A program made the position numbers and the translations under genes. Source: Rhizobium viscosum (GTDB taxonomy: Bacteria; Pseudomonadota; Alphaproteobacteria; Rhizobiales; Rhizobiaceae). Taken from it: 64,000 nt of DNA. Where the stretch lies: positions 1,488,001 through 1,552,000 of the forward strand of contig NZ_JADBEC010000001.1 in the NCBI RefSeq assembly GCF_014873945.1, written 5' to 3'. Numbering within the stretch: position 1 is the stretch's first letter; each line of letters opens with the position of its first letter. Shown here one piece after another: positions 50,436-59,017 of the stretch. The notes beneath the pieces were generated by a model that was not told the origin of the DNA, searched no databases, and saw only the letters and a program-made list of their open reading frames with translations.

Positions 50436-51337
50436 CAGTCCGGATCCCAATAGGGCGGATCGCCAAAGGTCTTTTTCAGATGGTCGGCTATGGCGCGCAG
50501 CTTGGCGGAAGGGTTTCGGCCCTCGGGATGGGCCATGTAGATGAATTCCGGCTCCGGCCTGGCGCCGACATCGATCTCGATCAGCCGACTGTCGCGAATG
50601 GCGGGGCCGGCAATGAAGGTCGGCAGAAGCGCAATGCCGAGGCCTGATATTGCCGCGTCATGCAGCATGTCGCCATTGTTGATGCCGAGGCCGAGCATCG
50701 CGCGGATGATGACGGTGCCGTCATCCGTCTGGAATCGCCAGTCGGCTGCACCGCGGTTGGTATAGAAGACACCGCGATGATCGTTGAGATCAGACAATGA
50801 GGCAGGCTTTCCGTGACGCGTGATATAATCGGGCGAGGCGACCAGCAGCCGGCGGCTGCGGGCGAGCTTCCAGGCGACGAGCCGAGAATCGGCGATAGCG
50901 CCGTGGCGGATGATCGCATCATAACCGTCCGAAGCCGGATCGACGCGCCGGTCATCCATGTCGAGCGTCAGCGCTATCTGCGAATGTGCCTTCAAAAACG
51001 GATAGAGGGCAGGCCCGAGATGGAGGCGGCCGAAGGTGACGGGGGCTGCGATGCGCAGCGGGCCGGAAAGCGTGCCGCGGCGCTCGGCCATCTCGGCCGC
51101 GGCGTCTTCCATCTCGCGGACGATACGCCTAGCGCGCTCCAAAAAAGCGGCTCCATCCTCCGTCAAGGTCAGCTTGCGCGTGGTGCGATGGACGAGCATA
51201 GCGCCCAATGCCCTTTCCAGTTCCGCCAGTCTTTCGCTGACGACCGACTTCGACAGGCGCAGCCGCCGGGCGGCTTCGCTCACCGAGCCCGCCTCCACTA
51301 CGGCGACGAAAGCCGCAATCCCTTCGATTTTCATCAT
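50432..51337 (-). CDS. LysR-family transcriptional regulator
   Basis: 301 residues: IEGIAAFVAVVEAGSVSEAA and RRLRLSKSVVSERLAELERA form the N-terminal helix-turn-helix; the rest is a type 2 periplasmic-binding fold with LRIAAPVTFGRLHLGPAL, usual for the CrgA/DsdC-like group. It begins with two adjacent ATG codons. It is divergent from an SDR gene that it may regulate. Confidence 0.9.
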   Translation of the reverse strand: MMKIEGIAAFVAVVEAGSVSEAARRLRLSKSVVSERLAELERALGAMLVHRTTRKLTLTEDGAAFLERARRIVREMEDAAAEMAERRGTLSGPLRIAAPVTFGRLHLGPALYPFLKAHSQIALTLDMDDRRVDPASDGYDAIIRHGAIADSRLVAWKLARSRRLLVASPDYITRHGKPASLSDLNDHRGVFYTNRGAADWRFQTDDGTVIIRAMLGLGINNGDMLHDAAISGLGIALLPTFIAGPAIRDSRLIEIDVGARPEPEFIYMAHPEGRNPSAKLRAIADHLKKTFGDPPYWDPDC

Positions 51338-51389
51338 CGTTCGGCTTTTCCGAATTCGAACTCCGCGATCAGGAGACTAATCCGAACGA
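51337..51389. promoter_or_regulatory. Spaced inverted repeat between LysR and SDR genes
   Basis: TCGTTCGG (51337-51344) and CCGAACGA (51382-51389) are perfect complements 37 bp apart in the 126-bp divergent region. Candidate paired operator half sites; weak evidence. Confidence 0.3.
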
Positions 51390-51463
51390 AAGAAGAATGC
51401 CATCTTCCAGTCATCGAAACGGGACGGCAATGCCGATCCAACCCAAATTCAGGAGATGGAACA

Positions 51464-52228
51464 ATGAATCGTCTGATCAACAAAGTCGCAATTATCACCG
51501 GCGCAAGCTCGGGCATCGGTCGCGTTACCGCCAAGCTTTTTGCGGCCGAAGGCGCTAAGGTCGTCATCGGCGCCCGCCGCCAGGCCGAACTCGAGAGCCT
51601 GGTTGCCGAAATCAAGGCTGCCGGTGGTGATGCTGTTGCCGTGGCCGGCGACGTGCGCTCGGAAGACTATCACAAGGCGCTGGTCGCAGCCGCCGTCGAG
51701 AACTACGGCAAGCTCGATATCGCCTTCAACAATGCCGGCACGATCGGCGAGGCAGGCCCGAGCACCGAAGTTTCGGAAGCAGGCTTTGCCGAAACGCTGG
51801 CAATCAACCTGACGGCCTCCTTCCTCGCTGCCAAGCATCAGATCGCCGAAATGATCAAGCATGGCAGCGGCTCGGTGATCTTCACCTCGACCTTCGTCGG
51901 CTACAGCTTCTCCTTCCCGGGTGTGGCAGCCTATGCCGCCAGCAAGTCCGGTCTCATCGGACTCACGCAGGCACTCGCCGCCGAATACGGCCCGCAGAAC
52001 ATCCGCATCAACGCCGTCCTGCCCGGTGCCGTGGATACGGACATGTATCGCGAAATGAATGATACCTCGGATAAACAGTCCTTCATCACCAACCTGCATG
52101 CGCTGAAGCGCGTCGCAACGCCGGAAGAGCTCGCCCGCTCGGTGCTTTATCTCGCATCCGACGATGCAAGCTTCGTCACCGGCACGGCCTCGCTGGTCGA
52201 TGGCGGTGTATCGATCACCCGCACCTAA
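51464..52228 (+). CDS. Short-chain dehydrogenase/reductase
   Basis: 254 residues of classical SDR: cofactor site TGASSGIGR (13-21), NNAG (about 89-92), catalytic Ser-Tyr-Lys with YAASK near 157-161, and C-terminal FVTGTASLVDGG. Substrate not predictable. Start 51464 follows AGGAG at 51451-51455. It is divergent from the preceding LysR gene and followed by a shared terminator. Confidence 0.92.
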   Translation: MNRLINKVAIITGASSGIGRVTAKLFAAEGAKVVIGARRQAELESLVAEIKAAGGDAVAVAGDVRSEDYHKALVAAAVENYGKLDIAFNNAGTIGEAGPSTEVSEAGFAETLAINLTASFLAAKHQIAEMIKHGSGSVIFTSTFVGYSFSFPGVAAYAASKSGLIGLTQALAAEYGPQNIRINAVLPGAVDTDMYREMNDTSDKQSFITNLHALKRVATPEELARSVLYLASDDASFVTGTASLVDGGVSITRT

Positions 52229-52255
52229 GGGTGATGTAACATCTCATATGCTGAG

Positions 52256-52286
52256 AAAGGCCGCGGTTCATCCATCGCGGCCTTTT
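52256..52286. terminator. Bidirectional terminator between SDR and NmrA-like genes
   Basis: AAAGGCCGCG-N10-CGCGGCCTTTT: a GC stem with A-run and T-run flanks between convergent genes. Confidence 0.85.
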
Positions 52287-52289
52287 CGT

Positions 52290-53153
52290 TTATGCGCCAT
52301 CTACGAGGCGGCGGATTGCTGTTTCAATGCTGGTTGTGCCCTTCAGCGATTTCTCGCGGCCGCCCTCGAAGTCGATCCAGCCTTCGTTGAAGCCGTCGAG
52401 CATGCGGATGCGAGGCTCGGGATTCTTCATGCCCTGGGCACGGAATAGTTGCTCCCAGCTTTCCTGCGGCACGACTTCCGCCGTCACAGGTTTGCCGAGC
52501 GCCTTGGCGAGGGCGGCGGCAATCATGGCCGGGCTGACACGCTCCTGCGCTTCCAATTCCGCCACCCGCACGCCCTGCCAGTTCTCGCGCAGCATCTTCG
52601 CACCGAGCACGCCGATATCATCCACGGCAACCATCGGCACGGCACGGTCGAGCGGCTGAAGGAAGCTCGGGATGACGCCGGTTTCGCGTGCGGGCGCGAC
52701 ATCCCAGGCGGCGTTTTCCATGAACCAGGCGGCGCGCAGGAAAGCGACCGGTATGGAGAGTGTCGAAAGCTCCTTCTCGACGATGCCGAGCTGACTCAAC
52801 AGGTTCGGCTGCATGGCCTGTGCGCCGACCGTCGACAGGCAGACGAGTTTTCCGGGCCTTGCCGCCTCAAGCGCGGTCTTCAGCGTTGCCAGCATGCCTT
52901 TCACCTCCGGAAAGCCCGACGTGGGATCGAAAAGCGGCGGGATGACGAGAAAGACACCTTCCGCGCCTTTGAACGCTGAAGTCAGCGATACAGCGTCATT
53001 CATGTCGGCGACAGCGATCTCGCAGCCCCGCTCTTTCCAGCCGGCGGCCTTCTCGGGATTTCGGACGACGGCACGAACCTCGGCGCCATTCTTCAGCAGA
53101 TGATCGGCAACGGCGGCACCGACCTGTCCTGTCATTCCGGTTACAGCAAACAC
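52290..53153 (-). CDS. NmrA-like NAD(P)-binding protein
   Basis: 287 residues: Rossmann start VTGMTGQVGAAVADHLLKNG, then VRNPEKAAGW, GVFLVIPPLFD and STVGAQAM, as in atypical SDR/NmrA-type proteins (quinone reductase 2-like QorB or azoreductase-like). The start is a GTG with AGGAG about 7 bp upstream. Substrate unknown. Convergent with the SDR gene. Confidence 0.86.
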   Translation of the reverse strand: MFAVTGMTGQVGAAVADHLLKNGAEVRAVVRNPEKAAGWKERGCEIAVADMNDAVSLTSAFKGAEGVFLVIPPLFDPTSGFPEVKGMLATLKTALEAARPGKLVCLSTVGAQAMQPNLLSQLGIVEKELSTLSIPVAFLRAAWFMENAAWDVAPARETGVIPSFLQPLDRAVPMVAVDDIGVLGAKMLRENWQGVRVAELEAQERVSPAMIAAALAKALGKPVTAEVVPQESWEQLFRAQGMKNPEPRIRMLDGFNEGWIDFEGGREKSLKGTTSIETAIRRLVDGA

Positions 53154-53403
53154 GGGGCAACTCCTTTATTTGGGTTGGCCCACTATGCTGCCGCACTATC
53201 TCTGACTGAAGTGCGCTTACGTCATATGATTGATGACACCAAAGCAGCAATTGCGACTCGTTTTGCCAAGCCCGTCTCCGCCATGTCTCAGGCAGACTCT
53301 TGTTTCCGCTCGCGATAGGGCATATCGGCTAGGTGATATCTCTTCGCGACCGCTCCACATCCCTTTCCTGCCGGAGCCCAGTCCCATCTCCTCGGAGTCT
53401 CAC

Positions 53404-54324
53404 ATGCTGATCGGCATCCTCTGCGGTCTGGCCACCTGTGCCCTATGGGGCCTAAGCTTTGTCGCCCCGCGCGTCGTCGCGCCCTATACGGCGATCGACC
53501 TGACAGTGGCACGCTACGGGCTCTTTGCCGTCGTCAGCCTTATCCTGATGATCAATCCGCGCTTTCGTCCAGTCGGTTTGCGGCGGTCACTTGTTCTGAC
53601 CGGCATCGCGCTCGGCAGCGTCGGCTATGTCGGTTATTTCATGAGTATTTCCTATGCCGTGCGTTACGCGGGCACTGCCATCCCACCGCTCGTCATCGGC
53701 ACGATGCCCGTACTGCTTGCCATCATCGCCAATCTCAGGGATCAGGTCATCGGCTGGAGAGCACTGGCCATACCGCTGATCCTGATAGCCATCGGCATCG
53801 GCTGGGTGAATGTCTCGATCTTCGCCACGACATCCGCCGGCGATCAGACGGGGATCCTGCTCGGGATCGTCGCCGCTCTGATCGGACTGGCGCTCTGGGT
53901 CACCTATGGCATGATGAGCGCTGCCGTCATGCAGTCGCAGGATACGCCAAGCGCCATGCATTGGACCGCTCTGCAGGGGATCGGCGCCGGCATCGGCGCA
54001 CTCGTCCTCCTGCCCTTCACCTCGCTCGGGGAGACAGTCAGCTTCACCGGCGCGCAGACCTTTCACTTCGTGCTCTGGGCAGCCGTCATGGGCATTGCCG
54101 GCTCATGGCTCGCCACGCTGTGCTGGATGATTGCCTCGCACCTTCTGCCGCTGGCGCTTGCCGCCCAGCTGATCGTCGCAGAAACCGTCTTCGGCCTTTT
54201 CTACGGCTTTCTGTTCGAACAGCGCATGCCGACCGTGCCCGAAGCCGGCGGCGCCATCCTCCAGTTGATCGGCGTCGGCATGGCGATTGCGATCTTCACG
54301 CCGAAGCGGGTCAAACAAGCGTGA
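53404..54324 (+). CDS. DMT-family transporter (EamA domains)
   Basis: 306 residues with about ten membrane helices in two EamA repeats (LIGILCGLATCALWGLSF at the start; FGLFYGFLFEQRMPTVPEAG near the end). Frames are open from 53230, but the upstream 58 codons are proline/arginine-rich and not membrane-like, while ATG 53404 has GGAG 7 bp upstream. Last gene before coaBC resumes the core order. Confidence 0.88.
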   Translation: MLIGILCGLATCALWGLSFVAPRVVAPYTAIDLTVARYGLFAVVSLILMINPRFRPVGLRRSLVLTGIALGSVGYVGYFMSISYAVRYAGTAIPPLVIGTMPVLLAIIANLRDQVIGWRALAIPLILIAIGIGWVNVSIFATTSAGDQTGILLGIVAALIGLALWVTYGMMSAAVMQSQDTPSAMHWTALQGIGAGIGALVLLPFTSLGETVSFTGAQTFHFVLWAAVMGIAGSWLATLCWMIASHLLPLALAAQLIVAETVFGLFYGFLFEQRMPTVPEAGGAILQLIGVGMAIAIFTPKRVKQA

Positions 54325-54394
54325 GTGCCGCGATTGCATGTTTTCCACCAAAGGCTTAGGGTTTCGCGTAGTCAAAAAAGCGGAGGAAAAAACC

Positions 54395-55606
54395 ATGGCT
54401 CTCAGCGGCAAACGCGTCCTCCTCATCATCTCGGGCGGCATCGCCGCTTATAAGAGCCTCGATCTTATCCGACGCCTGCGGGAACACGGCGCTTCCGTGC
54501 GGCCGATCATGACGAAGGGTTCGCAGGAATTCGTGACCTCGCTTGCCGTCGGTGCCCTTGCGGCAGACCATGTCTTCACCGATCTCTTTTCGCGGCAGGA
54601 CGAGCAGGATGTCGGCCATATCCGGCTGGCGCGCGACTGCGATCTGGTGTTGATCGCGCCTGCAACCGCCGATCTCATGGCGAAGATGGCGCATGGGCTT
54701 GCCGATGACCTCGCCTCGACGGTGCTGCTTGCTACAGACAAGCCGGTGCTTGCCGCACCCGCGATGAACCCGAAAATGTGGACGCATCCGGCGACGAAAC
54801 GCAATATCGAAACGCTGCGGCGCGACGGCATCCGTTTCATCGGCCCTGCCGCTGGTGAGATGGCGGAAAGTCGGGAAGCCGGCACAGGCCGCATGGCGGA
54901 ACCGCTGGAGATTGTCGCAGCTGCTGACGCCCTGCTCGACGATGGTCCGAAACCGCTTGCCGGCAAAAAAGCGATCGTCACCTCGGGTCCGACGCATGAG
55001 CCAATCGATCCGGTGCGCTACATCGCCAACCGCTCCTCCGGCCGCCAGGGTCATGCCATTGCCGCAGCGCTGGCGCGGCTCGGTGCGGATGTGACGCTGG
55101 TGTCCGGCCCGGTGACGATCCCCGATCCCGTCGGCGTCCGGATGGTGCATGTCGAGCGTGCCGAGGAGATGCGCGATGCCGTGCTCGCTGCCCTTCCCGC
55201 GGATGTCGCCGTCATGGTGGCTGCGGTCGCCGACTGGCGGGTGGCTTCGGCCGCCGACCAGAAGCTCAAGAAGCATCCGGGCGAATCCATTCCGACGCTG
55301 GCGCTAACGGAGAACCCGGATATTCTCAAAACCGTCGGCCATCATACGACACGACCGAAACTCGTGATCGGGTTTGCGGCAGAGACACAGGATGTCGAGG
55401 CCAATGCCAAGCTGAAACTGGAGCGCAAAGGCGCGGATCTGATCGTTGCCAATGACGTCTCGCCGTCGACCGGTATCATGGGGGGTACACGCAACAGTGT
55501 GAAGCTCATCCGCCGCGACGGCATCGAGCAATGGCCGGATCTATCCAAGGACGAGGTGGCGGAACGGCTGGCCGCGCTGATCGCTGAACAGCTTATGCGG
55601 GGATAG
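54395..55606 (+). CDS. coaBC: Bifunctional phosphopantothenoylcysteine decarboxylase/synthetase CoaBC
   Basis: Two steps of coenzyme A synthesis. 403 residues: N-terminal flavoprotein CoaC (ISGGIAAYKSLDLIRRL, catalytic His in the VGHIRLARDCD region, PAMNPKMW) and C-terminal CoaB (VTSGPTHEPIDPVRYIANRS, KLKK, and the ATP-side ANDVSP). Start 54395 has GGAGG at 54382-54386; the longer frame from 54287 overlaps the DMT gene. Its end overlaps the convergent glutamine amidotransferase gene by 14 bp. Confidence 0.96.
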   Translation: MALSGKRVLLIISGGIAAYKSLDLIRRLREHGASVRPIMTKGSQEFVTSLAVGALAADHVFTDLFSRQDEQDVGHIRLARDCDLVLIAPATADLMAKMAHGLADDLASTVLLATDKPVLAAPAMNPKMWTHPATKRNIETLRRDGIRFIGPAAGEMAESREAGTGRMAEPLEIVAAADALLDDGPKPLAGKKAIVTSGPTHEPIDPVRYIANRSSGRQGHAIAAALARLGADVTLVSGPVTIPDPVGVRMVHVERAEEMRDAVLAALPADVAVMVAAVADWRVASAADQKLKKHPGESIPTLALTENPDILKTVGHHTTRPKLVIGFAAETQDVEANAKLKLERKGADLIVANDVSPSTGIMGGTRNSVKLIRRDGIEQWPDLSKDEVAERLAALIAEQLMRG

Positions 55607-56405
55607 AAAGAGGCTCCGGCCTCGTAGCCGCAGGCTTTTCCGGCTGGAAAGACGTGATCCCCAGACCATCGGCGCTGACGATCACAGCACTCCCATCCGG
55701 TATTTCCTGCCAGGCATCACCATCATCATTCAAAGGCTCCGACACGAGGCAGTAGCCCTTGGCAAGCGGCGAGGCATAGAGCGTCGGCGCCTTGTGGTCG
55801 GTGGCATAGCGGACCGCGTAAAGAGACTTGCCGTCCGAGAAGGCCGCGGTGAAACGCAACAGCACGGAGCCCAGAATATTCTCCGCCAAACCTTCGACAA
55901 AGGCGATGGTCTGGGCCACAGCGGCGATCGGCGCATCGCGGAGGCCGAACTGCAGAGCGAGCAGGAACAGAAGCTCGGAATCCGTCGTGCCGCTGCGGGC
56001 ATTGAAGAGCTCGTCATCCAGCATGGTTTCCATCGGCCGACGCAGACGCTCGAAACCGGAGATCTGGCCGTTGTGCATGAAGGACCAGGTTTCATGCGTG
56101 AAGGGATGGCAGTTGTCACGCCGCGTGCCGCCGCCGGTCGCGGCCCGCACATGCGCAAGGAACAGCGGCGAGCGAATCTGCCGCGCCAGGCTCTTCAGAT
56201 TGCAGTCGGACCATGCCGGCAGGATATCGCGGTAGCGCCCCGGCTCGGGCCGGTCACCATACCAGGCGATGCCGAAACCATCGCCGTTCGTTGCCGTCTT
56301 GGCGCGGGTGGCGCAATGGGATTGCTCGATCAGGGAATGGGCAGGCGAAGATACCAGTTCCTCCAGATAGAGAGGGTCTCCGCGATAGGCTGCCCAGCGA
56401 CACAT
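55593..56405 (-). CDS. Class II glutamine amidotransferase (YafJ-like)
   Basis: 270 residues. MCRWAAYRGDPLYLEEL puts the N-terminal nucleophile Cys at position 2, followed by NGDGFGIAWYG, AHVRAATGG and FMHNGQISGF, the Ntn glutaminase core. No synthase domain is fused, so the acceptor reaction is unknown. ATG 56405 is required to expose Cys2; the six upstream codons of the open frame are unlikely. Confidence 0.92.
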   Translation of the reverse strand: MCRWAAYRGDPLYLEELVSSPAHSLIEQSHCATRAKTATNGDGFGIAWYGDRPEPGRYRDILPAWSDCNLKSLARQIRSPLFLAHVRAATGGGTRRDNCHPFTHETWSFMHNGQISGFERLRRPMETMLDDELFNARSGTTDSELLFLLALQFGLRDAPIAAVAQTIAFVEGLAENILGSVLLRFTAAFSDGKSLYAVRYATDHKAPTLYASPLAKGYCLVSEPLNDDGDAWQEIPDGSAVIVSADGLGITSFQPEKPAATRPEPLSIPA

Positions 56406-56649
56406 GCTCTTGCTCCGGCCCACCGCATGCCGCGACAGGAATGCTGAAAACGTCTTCGATTGTCTGTTGCTACGGCTAATAAGGGCTTAACAGCCACCCG
56501 ATTTGCAAGGCGAAGATGACGAATTCTTGACGCTATCTCAGATCACTTTCCGCAAAAGTCGTAGGGACTTGCGTGATCGCTGCAGCAGAAAACCAGGCAA
56601 TTGAACGACATAACCAGACGCCGGCTAAAAAACAGCCATGCGATTTTTT

Positions 56650-56677
56650 CTTGCATCTCAAGGGAATCGGGCTAGTT
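56650..56677 (+). promoter_or_regulatory. Putative promoter of the 23-codon ORF/small RNA
   Basis: CTTGCA (56650-56655), 16-bp spacer, CTAGTT (56672-56677): close to the rhizobial housekeeping pattern CTTGAC/CTATAT. Transcription from about 56684 to the terminator at 56873 would give a 190-nt RNA. Confidence 0.4.
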
Positions 56678-56715
56678 TTGATTCATCGTCAACGTAACGA
56701 AAGGAAGGTGATCCA

Positions 56716-56787
56716 ATGTCTAATGAGTTTTCGGACCTCGTAACAGGCATGGAAGTGGTGATGAAGGCGAGGCAGCCCTCGCTCTAA
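56716..56787 (+). CDS. 23-residue micro-ORF in a terminated small transcript
   Basis: ATG 56716 to TAA 56785-56787 encodes MSNEFSDLVTGMEVVMKARQ followed by PSL. AAGGAAGGTG at 56701-56710 is a strong ribosome site at good spacing. The peptide has no run of one amino acid like a trp- or his-type leader peptide. An intrinsic terminator follows 60 bp later. It may be a real micro-protein, a leader peptide, or the coding part of a dual-function sRNA. I do not recognise it. Confidence 0.5.
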   Translation: MSNEFSDLVTGMEVVMKARQPSL

Positions 56788-56846
56788 ACCCACCTTCCTA
56801 GGGCCGCATCAGACGGTCCGGGCCAGTTACAGGCCAAACCTCATGG

Positions 56847-56873
56847 AAAGGGTCGCGAAAGCGGCCCTTTTTT
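56847..56873 (+). terminator. Intrinsic terminator after the micro-ORF
   Basis: AAAGGGTCGC-GAAA-GCGGCCCTTT stem of 10 bp with a GAAA tetraloop, then TTT. It ends transcription before the GntR promoter. Confidence 0.88.
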
Positions 56874-56908
56874 ATTGCCTTCATTGCCCGTTGACGCTCG
56901 AGCGGAAT

Positions 56909-56951
56909 GGCTTTATTCGTAAAATCATCTGATGACTTTACGAATAAAGCC
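56909..56951. promoter_or_regulatory. 43-bp near-perfect palindrome (likely GntR operator)
   Basis: Arms 56909-56923 and 56937-56951 are perfect 15-bp complements (GGCTTTATTCGTAAA / TTTACGAATAAAGCC). The centre TCATC-T-GATGA is itself palindromic; only one base pair (56924/56936) fails. It overlaps the putative -10 (TATTCG, 56914-56919; -35 TTGACG at 56891-56896, 17-bp spacing) of the GntR gene, so autorepression is likely. Confidence 0.7.
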
Positions 56952-56952
56952 C

Positions 56953-57630
56953 ATGCAACCTCTCAATAAGACCAACCTTGCCGACACGGCCACCGAAGCG
57001 ATCCGCAGCGAGATACTCGCCAAACGCTGGGCTGTCGGCGAGAAACTGCCGAACGAGACCTCGCTTTCGGCCATGCTTTCGGTCAGCCGCGGCACTGTGC
57101 GCGAGGCCGTGCGCGTTCTCGTCTCGCAGGGTCTTCTGGAAACGCGGCAAGGCTCCGGCACCTATGTGCTTTCGACCACCGACAGCAGCCGACCGCTCAC
57201 CATGGCGCGGCGCGCCAGCCTGCGCGACCAGTTCGAGGCCCGCTGCGCGCTCGATGTCGAGGGCGCGCGGCTCGTCGCCATTCGCAAGACACCCGCCATC
57301 ATCGCCGGGCTTCGCGCATTGCTTGCCGAACGCGGCAATTATGAAGGCGGCGATCCGGCAGGCTTCATCGAACGCGACCTTGCTTTCCACAGGGCGGTCA
57401 TCGCTGCCTCCAACAACCGGGCGATGATCGAGATCTATGATTTCTTCTCCACCTCGATCGCGGAGACGATTGCCGCCACACTCGACAAGGCCATTCCCGA
57501 GCCTGACATGCAAGCACACCAGGCGATCGTCGACGCCATCGAAACCGGCAGCCCCGACAAGGCCGACGCAGCCGTGCGCGACTTCATGGCACCCATCCTT
57601 TCCGCGCTCGACCGGATGCTTCTTTCATGA
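56953..57630 (+). CDS. GntR-family (FadR/FCD) transcriptional regulator
   Basis: 225 residues: winged helix TATEAIRSEILAKRWAVGEK, then LSAMLSVSRGTVREAVRVLV, and a C-terminal FCD effector domain (DLAFHRAVIAASNNR, with His for a metal, and MQAHQAIVDAIETG). An in-frame ATG at 56932 lies in the middle of the palindrome, so I prefer 56953, though neither has a good ribosome site. The stop overlaps the MFS start (ATGA), so regulator and transporter form one operon. Confidence 0.88.
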   Translation: MQPLNKTNLADTATEAIRSEILAKRWAVGEKLPNETSLSAMLSVSRGTVREAVRVLVSQGLLETRQGSGTYVLSTTDSSRPLTMARRASLRDQFEARCALDVEGARLVAIRKTPAIIAGLRALLAERGNYEGGDPAGFIERDLAFHRAVIAASNNRAMIEIYDFFSTSIAETIAATLDKAIPEPDMQAHQAIVDAIETGSPDKADAAVRDFMAPILSALDRMLLS

Positions 57631-58919
57631 CGATGCCCATACAGAATGCCACATCCTCGTTCGACGCCGTCGACGAGACGATGATCGATGCCGAAATCGA
57701 CAGCGTGCCGGCGCCGCTGCCGCCGCAGAAACAGAGCCCGACGGCCCGTTTCCTGCTGGGGATCAGCCTCGTACTGATCGCCTTCAATCTGCGGCCCGTG
57801 TTTTCCAGCGCTTCCGCCCTGCTGCCGGAAATCCGTTCTGAACTCGGCCTGTCGCCGCTCGGCGCCAGTCTTCTGACGACGCTTCCGGTCGTCTGCCTTG
57901 GCGCCTTCTCGCCGCTGGCGCCGCGGCTTGCCCAGCGCATCGGCTCGGAGCGGACATTACTCGGCGTGCTCATGCTTTTGACGCTCGGTACGGCGCTGCG
58001 CGGCGTTTCCTCCGTCTCTCTGCTCTTTTTCGGTACCGCGCTTGCCGGTGCTGCGATCGCCGTCGGCAACGTGCTGCTGCCCGGACTGGTGAAACGCGAC
58101 TTCGCCACGAATGCGGCTCTGATGACCGGCCTCTATACGATGGCGCTCTGCGCGGGCGCCGCCGGTGCGGCCGGCCTGACGCTACCAATCGAACATGCGC
58201 TCGGCGGCTCGCTGCAAGGCGCGCTCGCCATCTGGGCTCTGCCTGCCCTCATCGTTGGGCTGATCTGGCTGCCGCAGGTCTTTGCGAGCAGTCGACAGGC
58301 GCGGCGCAGCGGTTTCCGTGTCGAAGGTCTGTGGCGAGACAGGCTCGCCTGGCAGGTCACGCTTTTCATGGGCCTGCAATCGGCGCTTGCTTATTGCGTC
58401 TTCGGCTGGCTGGTGCCGATCCTGCGTGAACGCGGTCTTGACGGTGTTGTGGCCGGCGGCATCGTCTCGGTCTCAGTCATGGTACAGGCCGCCGCCTGTC
58501 TCGTCGTGCCGCATATCGCGGTGCGCGGTAAGGATCAGCGCCTCATCAACGTGACCCTCTGCGCCTTCGCCGTCGCCGCACTTCTCGGCCTCCTCTTTGC
58601 GCCGCTTTCCACTGTCTGGGTCTGGGCCGTCCTGCAGGGTATCGGTCAGGGCGGATTGATCGCTGCGGCGATGACAGCCATCGTCCTGCGTTCGCGCGAT
58701 CCGCATGTCGCCGCTCACCTTTCGGGCATGGCGCAATGCGTCGGCTATCTGCTTGCCGCCATCGGCCCGTTCATCGTCGGTCTGATCCGCGGCTGGACGG
58801 GAAGCTTCGCCTGGTGCGCAGTGCTTTTCGTCGCACTCGGCCTTGGCGCCGCCTTCAATGGGTGGCGGGCCGGACGGGCGCTGCACGTAAATGCGCGCAC
58901 GATCGAGAAGGGCGACTGA
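57627..58919 (+). CDS. MFS transporter, CynX/NimT family
   Basis: 430 residues, 12 membrane helices after a 35-residue cytoplasmic tail; LIAFNLRPVFSSASALLPEI is typical of CynX/NimT (cyanate or 2-nitroimidazole transport proteins). The substrate here is unknown. Coupled to the GntR regulator by a 4-bp overlap, so expression should respond to that regulator's ligand. Confidence 0.88.
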   Translation: MTMPIQNATSSFDAVDETMIDAEIDSVPAPLPPQKQSPTARFLLGISLVLIAFNLRPVFSSASALLPEIRSELGLSPLGASLLTTLPVVCLGAFSPLAPRLAQRIGSERTLLGVLMLLTLGTALRGVSSVSLLFFGTALAGAAIAVGNVLLPGLVKRDFATNAALMTGLYTMALCAGAAGAAGLTLPIEHALGGSLQGALAIWALPALIVGLIWLPQVFASSRQARRSGFRVEGLWRDRLAWQVTLFMGLQSALAYCVFGWLVPILRERGLDGVVAGGIVSVSVMVQAAACLVVPHIAVRGKDQRLINVTLCAFAVAALLGLLFAPLSTVWVWAVLQGIGQGGLIAAAMTAIVLRSRDPHVAAHLSGMAQCVGYLLAAIGPFIVGLIRGWTGSFAWCAVLFVALGLGAAFNGWRAGRALHVNARTIEKGD

Positions 58920-59017
58920 GCCAGGCTCACTTGCGTATCACCATCTCTTGATCTCCATCGAAGGAATGCGGCTGCTACCCTATCTCAGCCGCATTCTGAC
59001 CCGCCGGAGGAAAATCC

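Larger units (their letters stand above)
56406..56931. other. 526-bp intergenic region with a small transcription unit
   Basis: No long ORF. 56406-56640 shows nothing recognisable. 56650-56873 has a promoter-like pair, a 23-codon ORF and an intrinsic terminator (listed separately). 56891-56951 is the GntR promoter and palindrome. Confidence 0.7.
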
